From: Mytilus edulis
Lineage: Eukaryota; Mollusca; Bivalvia; Mytilida; Mytilidae
Direction: 5' to 3'
Assembly: GCF_963676685.1 (NCBI RefSeq)
Contig: NC_092354.1
Location: 74,537,335-74,601,334, forward strand
DNA length: 64,000 nt
Made by a program: the position numbers and the translations under genes. A model generated the notes under the pieces. The model did no database searches. It saw only the letters and a list, made by a program, of their open reading frames with translations, and was not told the origin of the DNA. Positions 36,151 to 47,304 of the stretch are shown piece after piece (position 1 is the first letter of the stretch; every line of letters starts with the position of its first letter).

Positions 36151-36649
36151 ATAATATATTTGACATTTTAAAATAAAAACTGATTGTTGCATGATGCCAG
36201 AAGCTGAATAAGACACAGATCTAAGGTCATTTGATGCAAGTTCAGCTATAATTCCAAAAGTCTAAATACCTCTAATCACGGCAAAAAATAGTTCATTTTT
36301 CTGTTCACAATTCCTCTCTATATCCTGCAGATTTATTTGTTAATCAGTTTTGCTATTTAAAGTTTGTATCTTATTTCAAGTTTTCAAAATAATAGACAAA
36401 ACAAAAAAAAAATGGTACAAATCATCATAGAGAGCAATAACTCCTATAAGATGTCAACTGAAAATTCTGTTCAATTATTTGTGGATCTTGTTTTTTTGAT
36501 TATTTTTGCATTTTCAAGATTCTATCTATCATTGTCTATCTATTAAGGATGTTCACCTCAAGAATTAAACTTTTTTTCTAAACCTGATTTTTGGGGTTTA
36601 TATGACTGTAAAAAAATAATTGGTGAAGAAAAAATCATATGGTGGTGCA

Positions 36650-37727
36650 GGGATGATTCCAGGTGTTTTCAAATGGGTCCCTTGAACATCAAATTGGGAA
36701 TTTTTATTCTAATTGGGAATTTTTTAAGCATAAAATCTATTAAGATGAAATAACATTATTTTCCTGTAAAAACGGAAAATGTATATTATTAAGTTTAAAC
36801 TGTTCACTGATGTTCATGTAAGTTGTAACATTTTCAATAATTCTGGATGGGCTACTGTTATTACATGAATATCATTGAACATGATGCACTAGTCTATCAT
36901 CTTAGCAATAGTTACTTAGGCCTGTTACAAAAACATATATTTCAGCTAACATAAACCACTGAAAAAAATCATTCATCAGGTATTTTTTCAACAGCAGGTC
37001 ATCTCTATAAATTTACCTTGATTCAAATGGATTTCAAATTGAACTGGTCATGTTGAATTTAGAAAAGCAATTACAAAAGTTCATATACTTAATTGATAAG
37101 ATATTTCAAGCATTGAACCAGTGTTCTTTAAAATTATTTGAATCATCTTCAAAACTTTTGAAATAGTTCCATAATGATGACATCGTATTTCATGAATGGT
37201 CTTTAATCAACATTATTTTCAAAAAACACTCAAACTTTTGTCTTTTGAGGAAATAATTTCTTTTACAAAACAAGTTTTCATCACATTATATAACCTGCTC
37301 TGCTGGGCGATCTGCTTTTATGATTAATCTTTATCTATCAATATGTTATATCAAAATTTGAATTTTCTCTCTGCCGAAGTGTGCTTTGACACCCATTTTT
37401 ATCAACCTGCTGGGCGATCTGCCTTTACAAGATCGAATACTCCTGTTACCTATTAATCAGTTGAATTCGGCTGATAAAATTGTTTGCCACATGTTGACAT
37501 AATTAAATCGTTGTTAATAAAATGCGATCGTGAACAGCATTCTTATCCGGGTTTTAAAACGTTTTGACAACAAACTATGAAAAATTATAGTTGCCTTTAA
37601 AATCGGTGACAGAAATCTTTATTTTATTTTCCTGAATTGGGAATTCATTTTCATGTACATTTTTTGGGGCCGCTGTCAGATTTAAGGGCCGCTAAGCGAC
37701 CCTTAACTATATAGTGAAATCATCCCT
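36650..37727. mobile_element. 1,078-bp hAT-like DNA element with 8-bp target duplication
   Basis: The block begins gggatgatt and ends aatcatccct. It is flanked on both sides by GTGGTGCA (36642-36649 and 37728-37735). Removing it restores catatg-GTGGTGCA-ctgctttttttg. The tips, read as cAGGGATGATT/AATCATCCCTg, and an 8-base duplication suit the hAT group. Inside are two copies of ctgctgggcgatctgc (about 37300 and 37412) and a subterminal gggccgct word repeated near 37668 and 37686. No transposase frame is visible, so it is non-autonomous. Confidence 0.75.
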
Positions 37728-37839
37728 GTGGTGCACTGCTTTTTTTGCTACAGCCCTCTGAAAGTACCCTATTTTGATGATTTTTCCATTTTTCATCAAT
37801 TTTTATCCATTTTTGGGCTATTATCGTGAGTTCTCAGCC

Positions 37840-38270
37840 AAAAACTGAATTTACCCCTATGTTCTATTTTTAGCCGTGGCAACCATCTTGGTTGGATGGC
37901 CGTGTCACAATACACATTTTTAAAACTAGATACCAAAGATGATTGTGGCCAAGTTTGGATTAATTTGGCCCAGTAGTTTCAGAGGAGAAGATTTTTCTAA
38001 AAGATTACTAAGATTTACTAAGATTTACGAAAAATGGTTAAAAATTGACTTTAAAGGGCAATAACTCCTAAAGGGTCAACTGCCCATTTCGGTCATGTTG
38101 ACTTATTTGTAAATCTTACTTTGCTGAACATTATTGCTATTTACAGTTTATCTCCATCTATAATAATATTCAAGATAATAACCAAAGTCGGCAAAATTTC
38201 CTTAAAATTACCAATTCAGAGGCAGCAACCCAACAATGGGTTGTCCGATTTATCTGAAATCACAAATATA
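37840..38270 (+). repeat. Repeat D, single copy
   Basis: ttttagccgtggcaaccatc, ttggttggatggccgtgtca, gatgattgtggccaagtttg, gaggagaagatttttctaaa, gggcaataactcctaaaggg, ggtcatgttgacttatttgt and caacccaacaatgggttgtc all match the units at 47.3-49.0 kb. Confidence 0.85.
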
Positions 38271-38279
38271 CTGAACTTT

Positions 38280-38410
38280 GAAGAACATTCAAAACGGAAA
38301 GTCCCTTATCAAAAGCTCATTCACATCAAACGAATGAATAACAGCTTTCATATTCCTTACTTGATACAGGCATTTTTTTTATGTAGAAAATGGTGATTTG
38401 AACCTGGTTT
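38280..38410 (-). repeat. Repeat C tail, reversed
   Basis: ttcaaaacggaaagtccctt, aaaagctcattcacatcaaa and atacaggcatttttt then gaacctggttttatagcta are the complement of the 3' tail described at 58870-59060. Confidence 0.75.
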
Positions 38411-38879
38411 TATAGCTAGACAAACCTGTCCATTGTATGACAGTCGCATCACATTCCATTATGTATATAACAATTCATGACCAAAACAAAAACGCATAAT
38501 AGGAAACATGTAAAAGAAGGGTAGACCAGTCAACATTGTGTTATAATCTTAATCACTATAAAACAAATAAATATGTAACAAAGAAGTACAAAAAGCATAT
38601 ATCAAATTCAAAAACCTCAATCATTGCTTTTTTATTATACGATTTTATTTATCTATATTAAATCTACCTATAAAGGATTAAAAGACTTTAAGTACTTGGA
38701 CCGAGTCATTATCCTTATAACAGCAAGTTTCGGTATATAAAACTGTATGCACATTTTCATGTTGTTATTGAAGTACTTATTTAAACAGGGCAATATATTC
38801 ACACGTGATTTTAACATAAAATTTCACGTGATATTCACGTGGTCAACATCAGGTTAATATTTTGATTGTGCCTTTCCCA

Positions 38880-39070
38880 AGTCAGGATCCTGGTGTTAAG
38901 TGGTTGTCGTTTGTTAATGTGGTTCATCAATGGTTCTCGTTTCTCGTTTTTTATATAGATTAGACAGTTGGATTTCCTGTTTGAGTGGTTTTACACTAGT
39001 CATTTTTAGGGCCCGTTATAGCTTGCTATTCGGTGTGAGCCGTACTTTGACCTATATAATGGTTTATTTT
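38880..39070 (+). repeat. Dispersed repeat P, copy 1
   Basis: gtggttgtcgtttgttaatg, ttttttatatagattagac, gggcccgttatagcttgcta and gtactttgacctatataatgg match 51270-51500 in order. Recognised as a common mussel repeat; open frames here are not called. Confidence 0.65.
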
Positions 39071-39284
39071 TCGAAATTATGCCTTGGATGGAGAAGTGTA
39101 TCATTAGTACTCATACAACGTCTTCTTATATCTATATATGACCGGAAAATTCCAGAATATATTATACCGGTATATTATATTAAGTGATTTCAAAAAGTAT
39201 GCTTCGATTCAATATTTTAGAAGCTGTACATCGATATGTACTGAGCACTACCTCTTAATATGCTGTAAATGAGAATGTGAACTG

Positions 39285-39539
39285 ATGGCAATTATATCAA
39301 TGGTGTTTTACCTTTTTATAAGAAACAATGTGAAATACACAAAAGCCCACGGAAAACGAGGTGGACATGTCCTGTTAAGTTGTATTGTTGGACACGATGT
39401 TGTTGAATGTGCTGCAAGATGCCACCGAAATTATAAATCCATCAACTACAAAGAGTCCAACAAAATGTGCGAATTGTTAAAAGCTCGATTATCTGAAGCA
39501 ACAGACGATTCAATTTATAATTTCTACCCTCGGTGTTAA
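39285..39539 (+). CDS. Small PAN/Apple-like domain protein (single-exon frame)
   Basis: 84 residues from ATG to TAA. Residues 1-12 are hydrophobic and could be a short, weak signal peptide. Residues ~28-75 have the spacing of a PAN/Apple module: VVECAARCHRNYKSINY, then NKMCELLKA and a short acidic tail, with Cys at about positions 33, 42, 46, 62 and the last residue, 84. PAN domains bind carbohydrate or protein and are frequent in secreted mussel lectin-type proteins. The domain is short of a normal ~80-residue PAN module at its start, and the frame may be one exon of a larger gene or a broken copy. No neighbour shares its theme. Confidence 0.5.
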   Translation: MAIISMVFYLFIRNNVKYTKAHGKRGGHVLLSCIVGHDVVECAARCHRNYKSINYKESNKMCELLKARLSEATDDSIYNFYPRC

Positions 39540-41042
39540 TTTTAAAATGTACTGAAAACATTTTATTTCGATTCTACTTAGAAACTTAAAATACTATGTG
39601 GAGAACACAGCATTTTCTCATACATAATTGTATCACTACATTATTTTGTTTTGTATTTGTTCGTCTCAATCATCCAAAAACAGAAATTGAAAGTATGTAA
39701 CTGAAGGCTGCCGAAAATGTGATACATGCTTGAATTTAAGATTTGACACTAGTAATTGAATATTCCCGCTATGACTCTTCGACAAATGTCACTTGACTAC
39801 AATGCAATTACTGAAATCAACATTTTTATAAAGATATGGATTGTATTGATCGTAGTTGTGAAATTAAACATGTCTCATTGTTTAAAATTTTATAATAATT
39901 GCATAGAAAGAAAACAGGATATCAGAATGGTGCAAGATGATGAATGTAAGTATTGTCGTTTAGATAAATCAACAATAAGATTATTTTCAGCAGAACACAA
40001 TATGAACCCTAAACATAGTATCTCTAATCTTATTATTTGGATATAAGATTTCTGCCTGAAAAAAATCCCATTTTACTTAACTTATTTTTAACAATTGTTG
40101 ATTTTTCAATTTAAATCAATCCATTGCTTCCAATATAGTACTAAACGCAATAGGTTGTGTTAATCGTGTGCAAATTTTAAGAATTAAGAGCTATTCTCTG
40201 TAAGCATCAAAGTTGTCTGGAAATGGTGTACCATGAATTTTAAAAATATTTGGTCACATTAAAGGTCCATCCTAACAAAGTAAAAAAAAAGCCATTATTT
40301 TGCAAAATTTTTTTCTTGTTTCCGTGACAACGGCCTTGTTATTAAAAACATGTGATTTTTATTAAAAAATCACCTATTTAACCAATTTTGCTCTTTTTGC
40401 CAATTAACTTGAATTACTTTTTATGTTTTTTTTTATATCAAACAATGATGTATACATATAAAGATATCTGATTTCAATTTCATGTTCAAAATTTTGCTCA
40501 AATTAATTGTGTTTTAGCTTGTTTTTATAGCTCAACAGGTGTAAATAAACCAAATGCTCACCAATTTCACCATTGTATCATTTCAAAACGCGGTGTACAA
40601 TTTTTCAGAAATTTTAATATAATTTTATTTGAAATGTATTTGTTTTTTTTCACCAAAAAATCGGGATGGGTATTTTTGATACAACAAAGATATTTGAAAT
40701 ATAAATTATGTCAATATGGCTTATATGAATCTATTTTTAGAAAAAGGGAAACCCACATTTGACAGGTATTTTCCTGAACTACACATTGCAGTCAGTTTCA
40801 TCATCTTGTTATATATCAAAATAGTTGAAATAAACAAAAAGTCTGTTTTGATCATGCTTTTAGCACTTGATAGCTTTGAATTTTCCTTTTTGGGCAAGGG
40901 TTATCTCTCTTTTTACCAAGGATGTAGTTCTCCTAAAAAGGAGGTGGGTGAAGGACATACAATTTTGATAGCAGACGAGTTTTGATAGATATTATTATAC
41001 ATTGACACAGGTTTTTTTATGAAGGATTGAAGAGATTTTAAT
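39540..41042. other. No gene recognised
   Basis: Two plus-strand open frames (39756-40046 and 40716-40985) have no recognisable motif. The region is AT-rich with several A and T tracts. It would hold the promoter of the gene starting at 41043, but no core element stands out. Confidence 0.35.
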
Positions 41043-41409
41043 ATGACTTGCAAGTTCAGTAATGTAGTAAGCCAGGTTGAGTGCTCAGATGACACAGTTT
41101 CTTTGAGTAATTGCAGTGAAAATGATATAATAATAGTTCTGACTGAATGCGGTATTTTTCCCAACCATATCAGCAACACTGTCTATGATATATGTTCCCG
41201 GCACTTTTGCCATCTCCTTGAGAGAAACGCCAACAGAAGAAAGCGGGTGTACTGTGAGATTCCACCACTAGCCAGTACTCACCCAGACACCACAACACAT
41301 ATCACCAAGTTCAGGTCCAAGAATACCAGGAAGAAGGAAAGGCAACTGACTTTTGCAAATGTGGTCACCATTAGGAATAAAATTGTCATAGTTATTCCTA
41401 TTGGGACTT
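41043..41409 (+). CDS. Exon 1 of a Cys/His-rich protein of unknown function
   Basis: 122 codons plus one base, ending at a strong donor (GTAAGT at 41410). An in-frame TGA lies about 15 bases before the ATG, supporting this start. Visible features: an acidic Ser-rich N-terminus, NDIIIVLTECGIFP (~28-41), ICSRHFCHLLERN (~50-62), RRKRVYCEIPP (~65-75), then a basic THITKFRSKNTRKKERQL segment and a hydrophobic strand KIVIVIPIG (~113-121). Paired Cys and His residues continue into exon 2 (VCxxCRR), suggesting a metal-binding fold. I recall similar uncharacterised proteins in molluscs and cnidarians but cannot name the family. Confidence 0.6.
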
Positions 41410-43634
41410 GTAAGTTTTATTATAATTTATAAAAAAGTGAAATATAAAAAAAAATGTACTGTAAATTCAGAAATTAATGTGAGGTTTTTATTGTATAAAT
41501 GAGAATAATGCGACTTGGTGAGAATCGCAATAATAATAACTCGCATTTTAATATCTGGTACAAATGTCTGTATGCACATCTTCTTGAAATCGCAATAAAT
41601 AATATATCTCTCGTCTTGTTCATTCTTAAAAAAATCGCAATAATAAATGCCCGCAATAATTTCAAAATTTACAGTATTCATACCTGCCAATTTTTCAAAA
41701 TGCCCATGGGGGTTTTTCGTGAAAGATGGTTCTTATAGTCCTACAAAACCTTCAAGGGGGCCTTCAAATATATTCTAATGTGGTTTTTTGCTTTTTCGTA
41801 GCCATTGATAAATTAATTGTTTTCTTTAAAATAGTGGACAAAATTGCTCTCACAATTTTTCATTTGGGAGCCTCCATGGGGGAAATCCCCCGCAAATAGT
41901 GACAGTTGATGGGTATGCTGAGTATTCATATTAAACTATAAAATTATATATAGCTTGTACTCGACCATTGCTTTTGTCGACTTTTTATACAATATGTACT
42001 GTTTATGTCAAAATGTCCTTTCAATTGTCTTCATGTATAGTTAATTTTATTCAAGAAATTATAGGAGCCTAACCTACATGTATTATTTAATTTAGCCTTT
42101 TTTCTGTTTTGATTGCAATGGCAACCAAAAATAAAAATTCCCTGTCTATCCGAGAATAAAGGGCTATAGATACTTCAATACAGTCATGCACAAAATGTAT
42201 CACAGAATTGGATTTAAGTTTATAATGACAGTCAATGTCTGCACAATATAAGTCCAGACATTTGCAGTTTTAAATTCAATAATGATACATGTACAACATG
42301 TATACTGTACATGTTCATGTAGACATATATACAAGTACCTTCCCTATTCTCTGTTTATGCAGGACTCATATATTTTTTATATTCACCATGTCCACATGGC
42401 TCTTATATATTTTCTACTCATACAAATCAAAGGATAAAACATAAATCAAGCAAAGGAGACATCGTTGATCAAAATGTTGATATGGCTAACAATCTCCTGT
42501 CAGGATTTTATATGTTATTCCCCATGAATTTACTTTTAAAATACAAAACTATTTGTGAGAATTCTAGAAAAAAAGTCAATAGAATCGCTACCCTTTTTGA
42601 AATCACCTTTTTTGGTAGTGATAAAAAATACATTTACTTTAAACATGTTAAACATATTTTATTTAAAAAAAATCAATACACATATAAATACAGTGATACA
42701 ATAATACTAAGGGAATCGGAAACAAGGTTTCCCTTATATTAATCCGTCTCCCTGTAAAAAAAGATAAAGGGAAATAACTGCAAATAACAAAGTTGATTTT
42801 TGTTTTCGTCAAATCTTTCCTATATATATATATGTACCGGCGGGGGAGTGTGTTTACAGAACATTGTCAAGACTGTCTCACCCAATTACGATCTTAATCA
42901 TGCACGAAGGACTCTATAAGCCAAATCGCTTCGAATCTACCAAAAAAATACATTTGATAAATCATGCACTAAGGACGCTATAATCCAAATCGCTTCGAAT
43001 CTACCAAAAAAATACATTTGATATATATGTGCGAAATTGAAACAAGAAGATGTGGTATTATTGCCAAACAAATAACTCTCCACCAAATGACAAAAACAGT
43101 AAAAACTAGATGTCATAATGCCTCCAACAATGAGCTCATCTCATATTGTATTCATATTGCATAAACCAAAGTCTCCAAAACATCAACAATTTTAAAACAA
43201 TTCAAACAAGAAAAATAATGACTCAATCTTTATTTCAATTCATGAATGAAAAACAAATATGTCAAACAGCAACAAATGACAACCCCTGAATTACAGGCTA
43301 CTGACTTGAGACACATACATAATACTGCGTGGTTAAATAATGTATAGTGCAATGATAAAATAACTACTTTGGGTTAAAATCATGATAAGATAATTTCAAT
43401 TGAATATGTTCAAACACTAGAAAAATTGTGGGATGAATGGTATTCTAAATGTCTGTCTGATGATCATTCTGTCTTTTCATCCTTTCGCACCATTTGCAAT
43501 TGTAACGCTTTAGCGGAGAAATTCGTGTCCTCAGACACATTTCTCTTATTTAAAATAATTATTTTGTTTTATTTTTCAATATTCAGATGTATTCATGCCA
43601 TTATTTTCATAATTTTGTTTATTTTAAAATTTAG
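41410..43634 (+). other. Intron 1 region with a 64-base tandem repeat
   Basis: This 2.2-kb interval is bounded by GTAAGT and TTTAG. It contains a two-copy tandem of 64 bases at 42896-43023 (atcatgcac.aaggac.ctat, cgcttcgaatctaccaaaaa), and at 43120-43475 a copy of the sequence also found at 43917-44270. Open frames at 42482 and 43426 have no recognisable motif. Confidence 0.5.
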
Positions 43635-43732
43635 CTGTATGTGCCAACTGCAGACGAAGCATATGTTCACCTGTTCCTGAGGAGAAGATAGATAATGAAG
43701 AAGGAAAAGAGATTTCATGTACAGCATCCTTT
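43635..43732 (+). CDS. Exon 2a of the Cys/His-rich gene
   Basis: 98 bases after ...aaaatttag, completing the split codon of exon 1 in phase and ending in phase 0 at TTT|GTGTGT. It reads SVCANCRRSICSPVPEEK then an acidic stretch (IDNEEGKEIS). The CANC motif with CRR adds a Cys pair to those of exon 1. The donor is not a strong consensus; another donor is possible. Exon 2b at 44429-44526 is its duplicate. Confidence 0.55.
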
Positions 43733-43797
43733 GTGTGTATCACTACATGTATCACTATACTTATTCTTATCCCCTTCTCAGACGTGCTTGGTTCTGG

Positions 43798-43810
43798 GTC
43801 TGTCTGTCTG

Positions 43811-43888
<78 letters not shown>

Positions 43889-43900
43889 CTGTCTGGTCTC
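43798..43900 (+). repeat. (TCTG)n microsatellite, unit 1
   Basis: About 25 copies of TCTG with a few interruptions (TCCG, TCTGG), 65 bases after exon 2a. It produces artificial open frames rich in Cys/Leu/Ser on one strand and Asp/Arg/Gln/Thr on the other; none is a gene. Confidence 0.95.
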
Positions 43901-44428
43901 TCTGTCATATCATACTGCCTCCAACAATGAGCTCATCTCATATTGCTTAGACCAAAGTCTCCAAAACATCAACAAATTTAAAACAATTCAACCAAGAAAA
44001 ATAATGACTCAATCTTTATTTCAATTCCTGAATGAAAAACAAATATGTCAAACAGCAACAAATGACAACCCCTGAATTACAGGCTACCGACTTGAGACAC
44101 ATACAAAATACTGCGTGGTAAAATAATGTATAGTGCAATGATGAATTAAAATAACTACTTTGGGTAAAAATCATGATAAGATAATTTCAATTGAATATGT
44201 TCAAACACTAGAAAAATTGTGGGATGAATGGTATTCTAAACGTCTGTCTGATCATCATTCTGTCTTTTAATTCTTTCGCCGCACCATTTGCAATTGCAAA
44301 GCTTGAGCGGAGAAATTCGTGTCCTCAGACACATTTCTCTTATTTAAAATAATTATTTTGTTTTATTTTTCAATATTCAGATGTATTCATGCCATTTTTT
44401 TCATAATTTTGTTTATTTTAAAATTTAG

Positions 44429-44526
44429 CTGTATGTGCCTACTGCAGACGAAGCATATGTTCACCTGTTCCTGAAGAGAAGATTGATAATGAAAAAGGAA
44501 AAGATATTTCAAGTACAGCATCCTTG
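44429..44526 (+). CDS. Exon 2b (duplicate of exon 2a)
   Basis: Same length, acceptor (aaaatttag) and phase as exon 2a, reading SVCAYCRRSICSPVPEEK, then IDNEKGKDIS. The donor position gives TTG|GTGTGT. Most differences from 2a change the amino acid (Asn/Tyr, Glu/Lys, Glu/Asp, Cys/Ser), while the Cys pair, CRR and the SPVPEEK core are kept. Both exons fit the reading frame, so either could be used, and using both in series would shift the frame (98 bases each). Confidence 0.5.
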
Positions 44527-44590
44527 GTGTGTATCACTACATGTATCACTATACTTATTCTTTTCCCCTTCTCAGACGTGCTTGATTCTG

Positions 44591-44681
44591 GGTCTGTCTG
44601 GTCTGTCTGTCTGTCTGTCTGTCTGGTCTGTCTGGTATGTCTGTCTGGTCTGTCTGTCTGTCTGTCTGTCTGGTCTGTCTG

Positions 44682-44713
<32 letters not shown>

Positions 44714-44734
44714 GTCTGTCTGGTGTGTCTGGGG

Positions 44735-44771
<37 letters not shown>

Positions 44772-44772
44772 G

Positions 44773-44820
<48 letters not shown>

Positions 44821-44822
44821 GT
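44591..44822 (+). repeat. (TCTG)n microsatellite, unit 2
   Basis: About 230 bases of TCTG with regular TCTGG interruptions, more than twice as long as in unit 1. It sits 65 bases after exon 2b. Confidence 0.95.
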
Positions 44823-44889
44823 CCATTCACATGATTGTTTGGCAAAAGAATGTTTTTCGTGGGCACTAAGTCCCATTACAAGACATATT

Positions 44890-45125
44890 TAAACGTAAAG
44901 GATTATCTAATGCCATAGAATACTCCAATTGCTTATAAATTTTTATGTGCTATATATGCTATATATGCTTTGTACATTAAAAGCATCATCAACTGAAAGA
45001 ATATTTGAATTGTCATGTTTATTTCCATTTAAATTATCTATTGCCATGGAATACTCTTATTGCTTATAAATTTTTATGTGCTATATATGCTTTGTTCATT
45101 AAAAGCATCATCAACTGTTTATTTC
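44890..45125 (+). repeat. Short tandem duplication before exon 3
   Basis: 44911-45007 and 45037-45117 share atgccatrgaatactcyaattgct-like sequence, ttataaatttttatgtgcta, tatatgctttgt.cattaaaag and catcatcaactg. Intronic, no coding content. Confidence 0.7.
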
Positions 45126-45137
45126 CATTTATTGCAG

Positions 45138-45212
45138 AATGAAAAGGACTATCACAGAAGAAATGTGAATTTATATTACAGCAAAAGCTTCTACATTGAT
45201 GATTCAATGCAG
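45138..45212 (+). CDS. Exon 3 of the Cys/His-rich gene
   Basis: 75 bases between tttattgcag and gtaaaa, open only in phase 0, which matches the end of exons 2a and 2b. It reads NEKDYHRRNVNLYYSKSF then YIDDSMQ. The phase match is the main support; there is no recognisable domain. Confidence 0.45.
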
Positions 45213-45259
45213 GTAAAATACTAACAATCATTATCATGTGCTGTTCCCTGTGGCGACAG

Positions 45260-45940
45260 CATCAACAATGTATTAGTTTGCGATTAGTTTGCGATTAGGT
45301 ATATTTTATGGTGAACCACTAGAGGAAGTTCATGATATTTCGTATTCAGTTGTATTAGCATTGCCATATTATTTCCATGTCGATAATTCAGCCCCACCCC
45401 ATCAGTTATGGTCTATTGACTTTAAAACTTCTGCTTAATTTACATGCATGTATAAGTTTGTGATTGGGTTAGTTTATGTGGAACTACTAGTGGTAGGTCA
45501 ATGATATTTGGTATTCAGTTGTATAAAGATCTGCACACCTAATTGCCATGGACTATTTTGCCTTGATCCCTCAGTCATGGTCCATTCATAATTGTCTTTG
45601 AACATTTTGCATACATGACATGTATTGGTTTGTGGTTAGGTCAGCTAAGTCAATAATATTTGGTATACAAATATATTGGTATTTGCAAATCTTGTTTCTA
45701 TGGAGATTATATAGCTGCACCCTCCACATCATGGTTTATTGACTTTAAAACTTTTACACAGCCTACAAGTTAAGGTTTATGTTTAGGGTTGTATAAAGGC
45801 AACGACTCGTGAAAATTGTTTAGCATTATGTACCTTCAGTTATGGTCCATTTACTTTAAATATTTGCATAACTTGTAAACAGGCTAAATTATTGGTATTT
45901 CATACAAAATGTACTTCGGTCAACGCTTTACATCCTAAAA
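45260..45940 (+). repeat. Diverged tandem repeat, period about 110-180
   Basis: Copies of a cagttatggtctattgactttaaaact-like word recur at about 45404, 45580, 45729 and 45837, each with gtttrtgwttaggtt and caatgatatttggtatwca words nearby. Known to me as a dispersed bivalve repeat; it lies in the presumed last intron. Confidence 0.65.
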
Positions 45941-46399
45941 AGAAGCATTCAATTTTTAATACCTTGACATTAAGGGCATATATGAATTAGTTTCAAAAGT
46001 TCAACGACGGCTCCCAGTTCGTACTACGGTTGGTACGGTATCAAATCGGGAAACCTCTCGCAAGCGGTCAAGCGGTCAAGTGGTTTAAGTATGTAATAAG
46101 TGTGTTAACACTGGTGTTTTGAGTTGAAACCACGGTGGCACGAGACAGTTAGTTACTCAAACGTGACATGCTTCCCAACAATTGATGACTATGAAAGGTA
46201 CCAGTAAATGCATACCGCGCTGAAATTGTGTCTTACGTAAATGATTCAGCATGCAAATTGTTTTGTGGCCTTCAGTAAGGTGTGTTCTACCCTTTTATCA
46301 GTGTATTAAAACTATGTAGGATTGTCTGATTTCCTGAAAAAGTTCACACATTCCTGTAAGAACCATCACAGTGTTGCTAATGCATTTTTGTCATTACAG

Positions 46400-46425
46400 C
46401 GATGGCATAGATAAAATAAAATAAA
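46400..46425 (+). CDS. Possible terminal exon and poly(A) signal of the Cys/His-rich gene
   Basis: tttttgtcattacag is followed by cgatggcatagataa. In phase 0, as required after exon 3, this gives RWHR and a TAA at 46412-46414. AATAAA follows at once (46415-46420 and 46420-46425). With it the protein would be about 185 residues. The case rests on acceptor, phase and signal only, and a real terminal exon may lie elsewhere. Confidence 0.25.
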
Positions 46426-46734
46426 TGTTCTTGCCAACTCCCCTAAAAAGCATACCAAAAAATAAAAAAAAGCATACCAAAAAAATAAATCAACGTCACA
46501 AAGATAATTATGTATGTATCATAAATACATAAATACCAATTTTGAAGAAAACATCTATGAATTGGAAAATAGAGATTAGATTTTTCTAAATATCAGTTTT
46601 TATCGAGTGTATGTGTTTTCTATATAAAATATACATCTATTTAGAAAATTAGAAATTCACGAAAATTCAAAAAAATATAATAAATATAATCTTTGTTTAT
46701 ATTTTAAAGTAAAATAACAAAATTACAGTACTCA

Positions 46735-46860
46735 AAGGAAAAATCAAAACGGACAGTCCTTAAAAACGGAAAATTCATCATACGAAAGAAAAGCTAGTCA
46801 TATTTCTGAATTAGTACAGGCATTTTCTTATGTAGAAATATGTGGATAAATTTGTTTAGC
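46735..46860 (-). repeat. Repeat C tail, reversed copy
   Basis: aaatcaaaacggacagtcct, gtacaggcattttcttatg and tagaaatatgtgga match the complement of the tail at 58.9 kb, as at 38280-38410. Confidence 0.65.
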
Positions 46861-46984
46861 TGTCTAAGCATTACATTGACAATGATGTAGTGAAAAAGTC
46901 CAACAGACACTATAAACAAAGATCATATCATTACATGAATATATGAAAAACTAGAATACAACAAATTACCATTGTTCGATAACA

Positions 46985-47235
46985 CAATGGGGTGAAAAAA
47001 AGAGCCGACAGATACCAGAGGGATAGTCTAACTCATAGATCGGAAATAAACAGACAACGCAAAGTCTGAAAATGAAAAAAACAAACAGACAAATAATATT
47101 ACATAAGACACAACTTCGAAAACTAAAGACGAAGTAACACGAACCCACCAAAAACTGGGTGTGATCTTAGGTGCTCCAGAAGTGTAAGCATATCCTGCTC
47201 CCCATGTGGCAGCCGTCGTGTTATAATACCAAACA
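46985..47235 (+). repeat. Dispersed repeat L (SINE-like)
   Basis: gataccagagggatagtcta, actcatagatcggaaataaa, cagacaacgcaaagtctga, acacgaacccaccaaaaact and gggtgtgatcttaggtgctc match 53525-53735 and, reversed, 18960-19205. About 240 bases. No coding capacity. Confidence 0.85.
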
Positions 47236-47304
47236 ACACCAAGAGGATAGAACTAGCAAAAGACATTACAGTAAAGGTTAAAAATATTCAAACACAAATA
47301 ACTA

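Larger units (their letters stand above)
43120..44825 (+). repeat. ~800-bp tandem duplication containing exon 2
   Basis: Unit 1 (43120-43900) and unit 2 (43917-44825) share, in order, ctccaacaatgagctcatct, a tttatttcaattc.tgaatg word, gacaacccctgaattacagg, gggatgaatggtattctaaa, gagaaattcgtgtcctcaga, the exon-2 sequence with its acceptor, and a TCTG microsatellite. The offset between corresponding positions is 794 at exon 2. The whole exon with flanking intron has therefore been duplicated in tandem. Confidence 0.9.

Noticed and set aside
43624-44892. Long open frames rich in Cys-Leu-Ser or Asp-Arg-Gln-Thr
   Set aside because: They are the translations of the TCTG microsatellites on both strands; only the short exon-2 parts at their ends are plausible coding.
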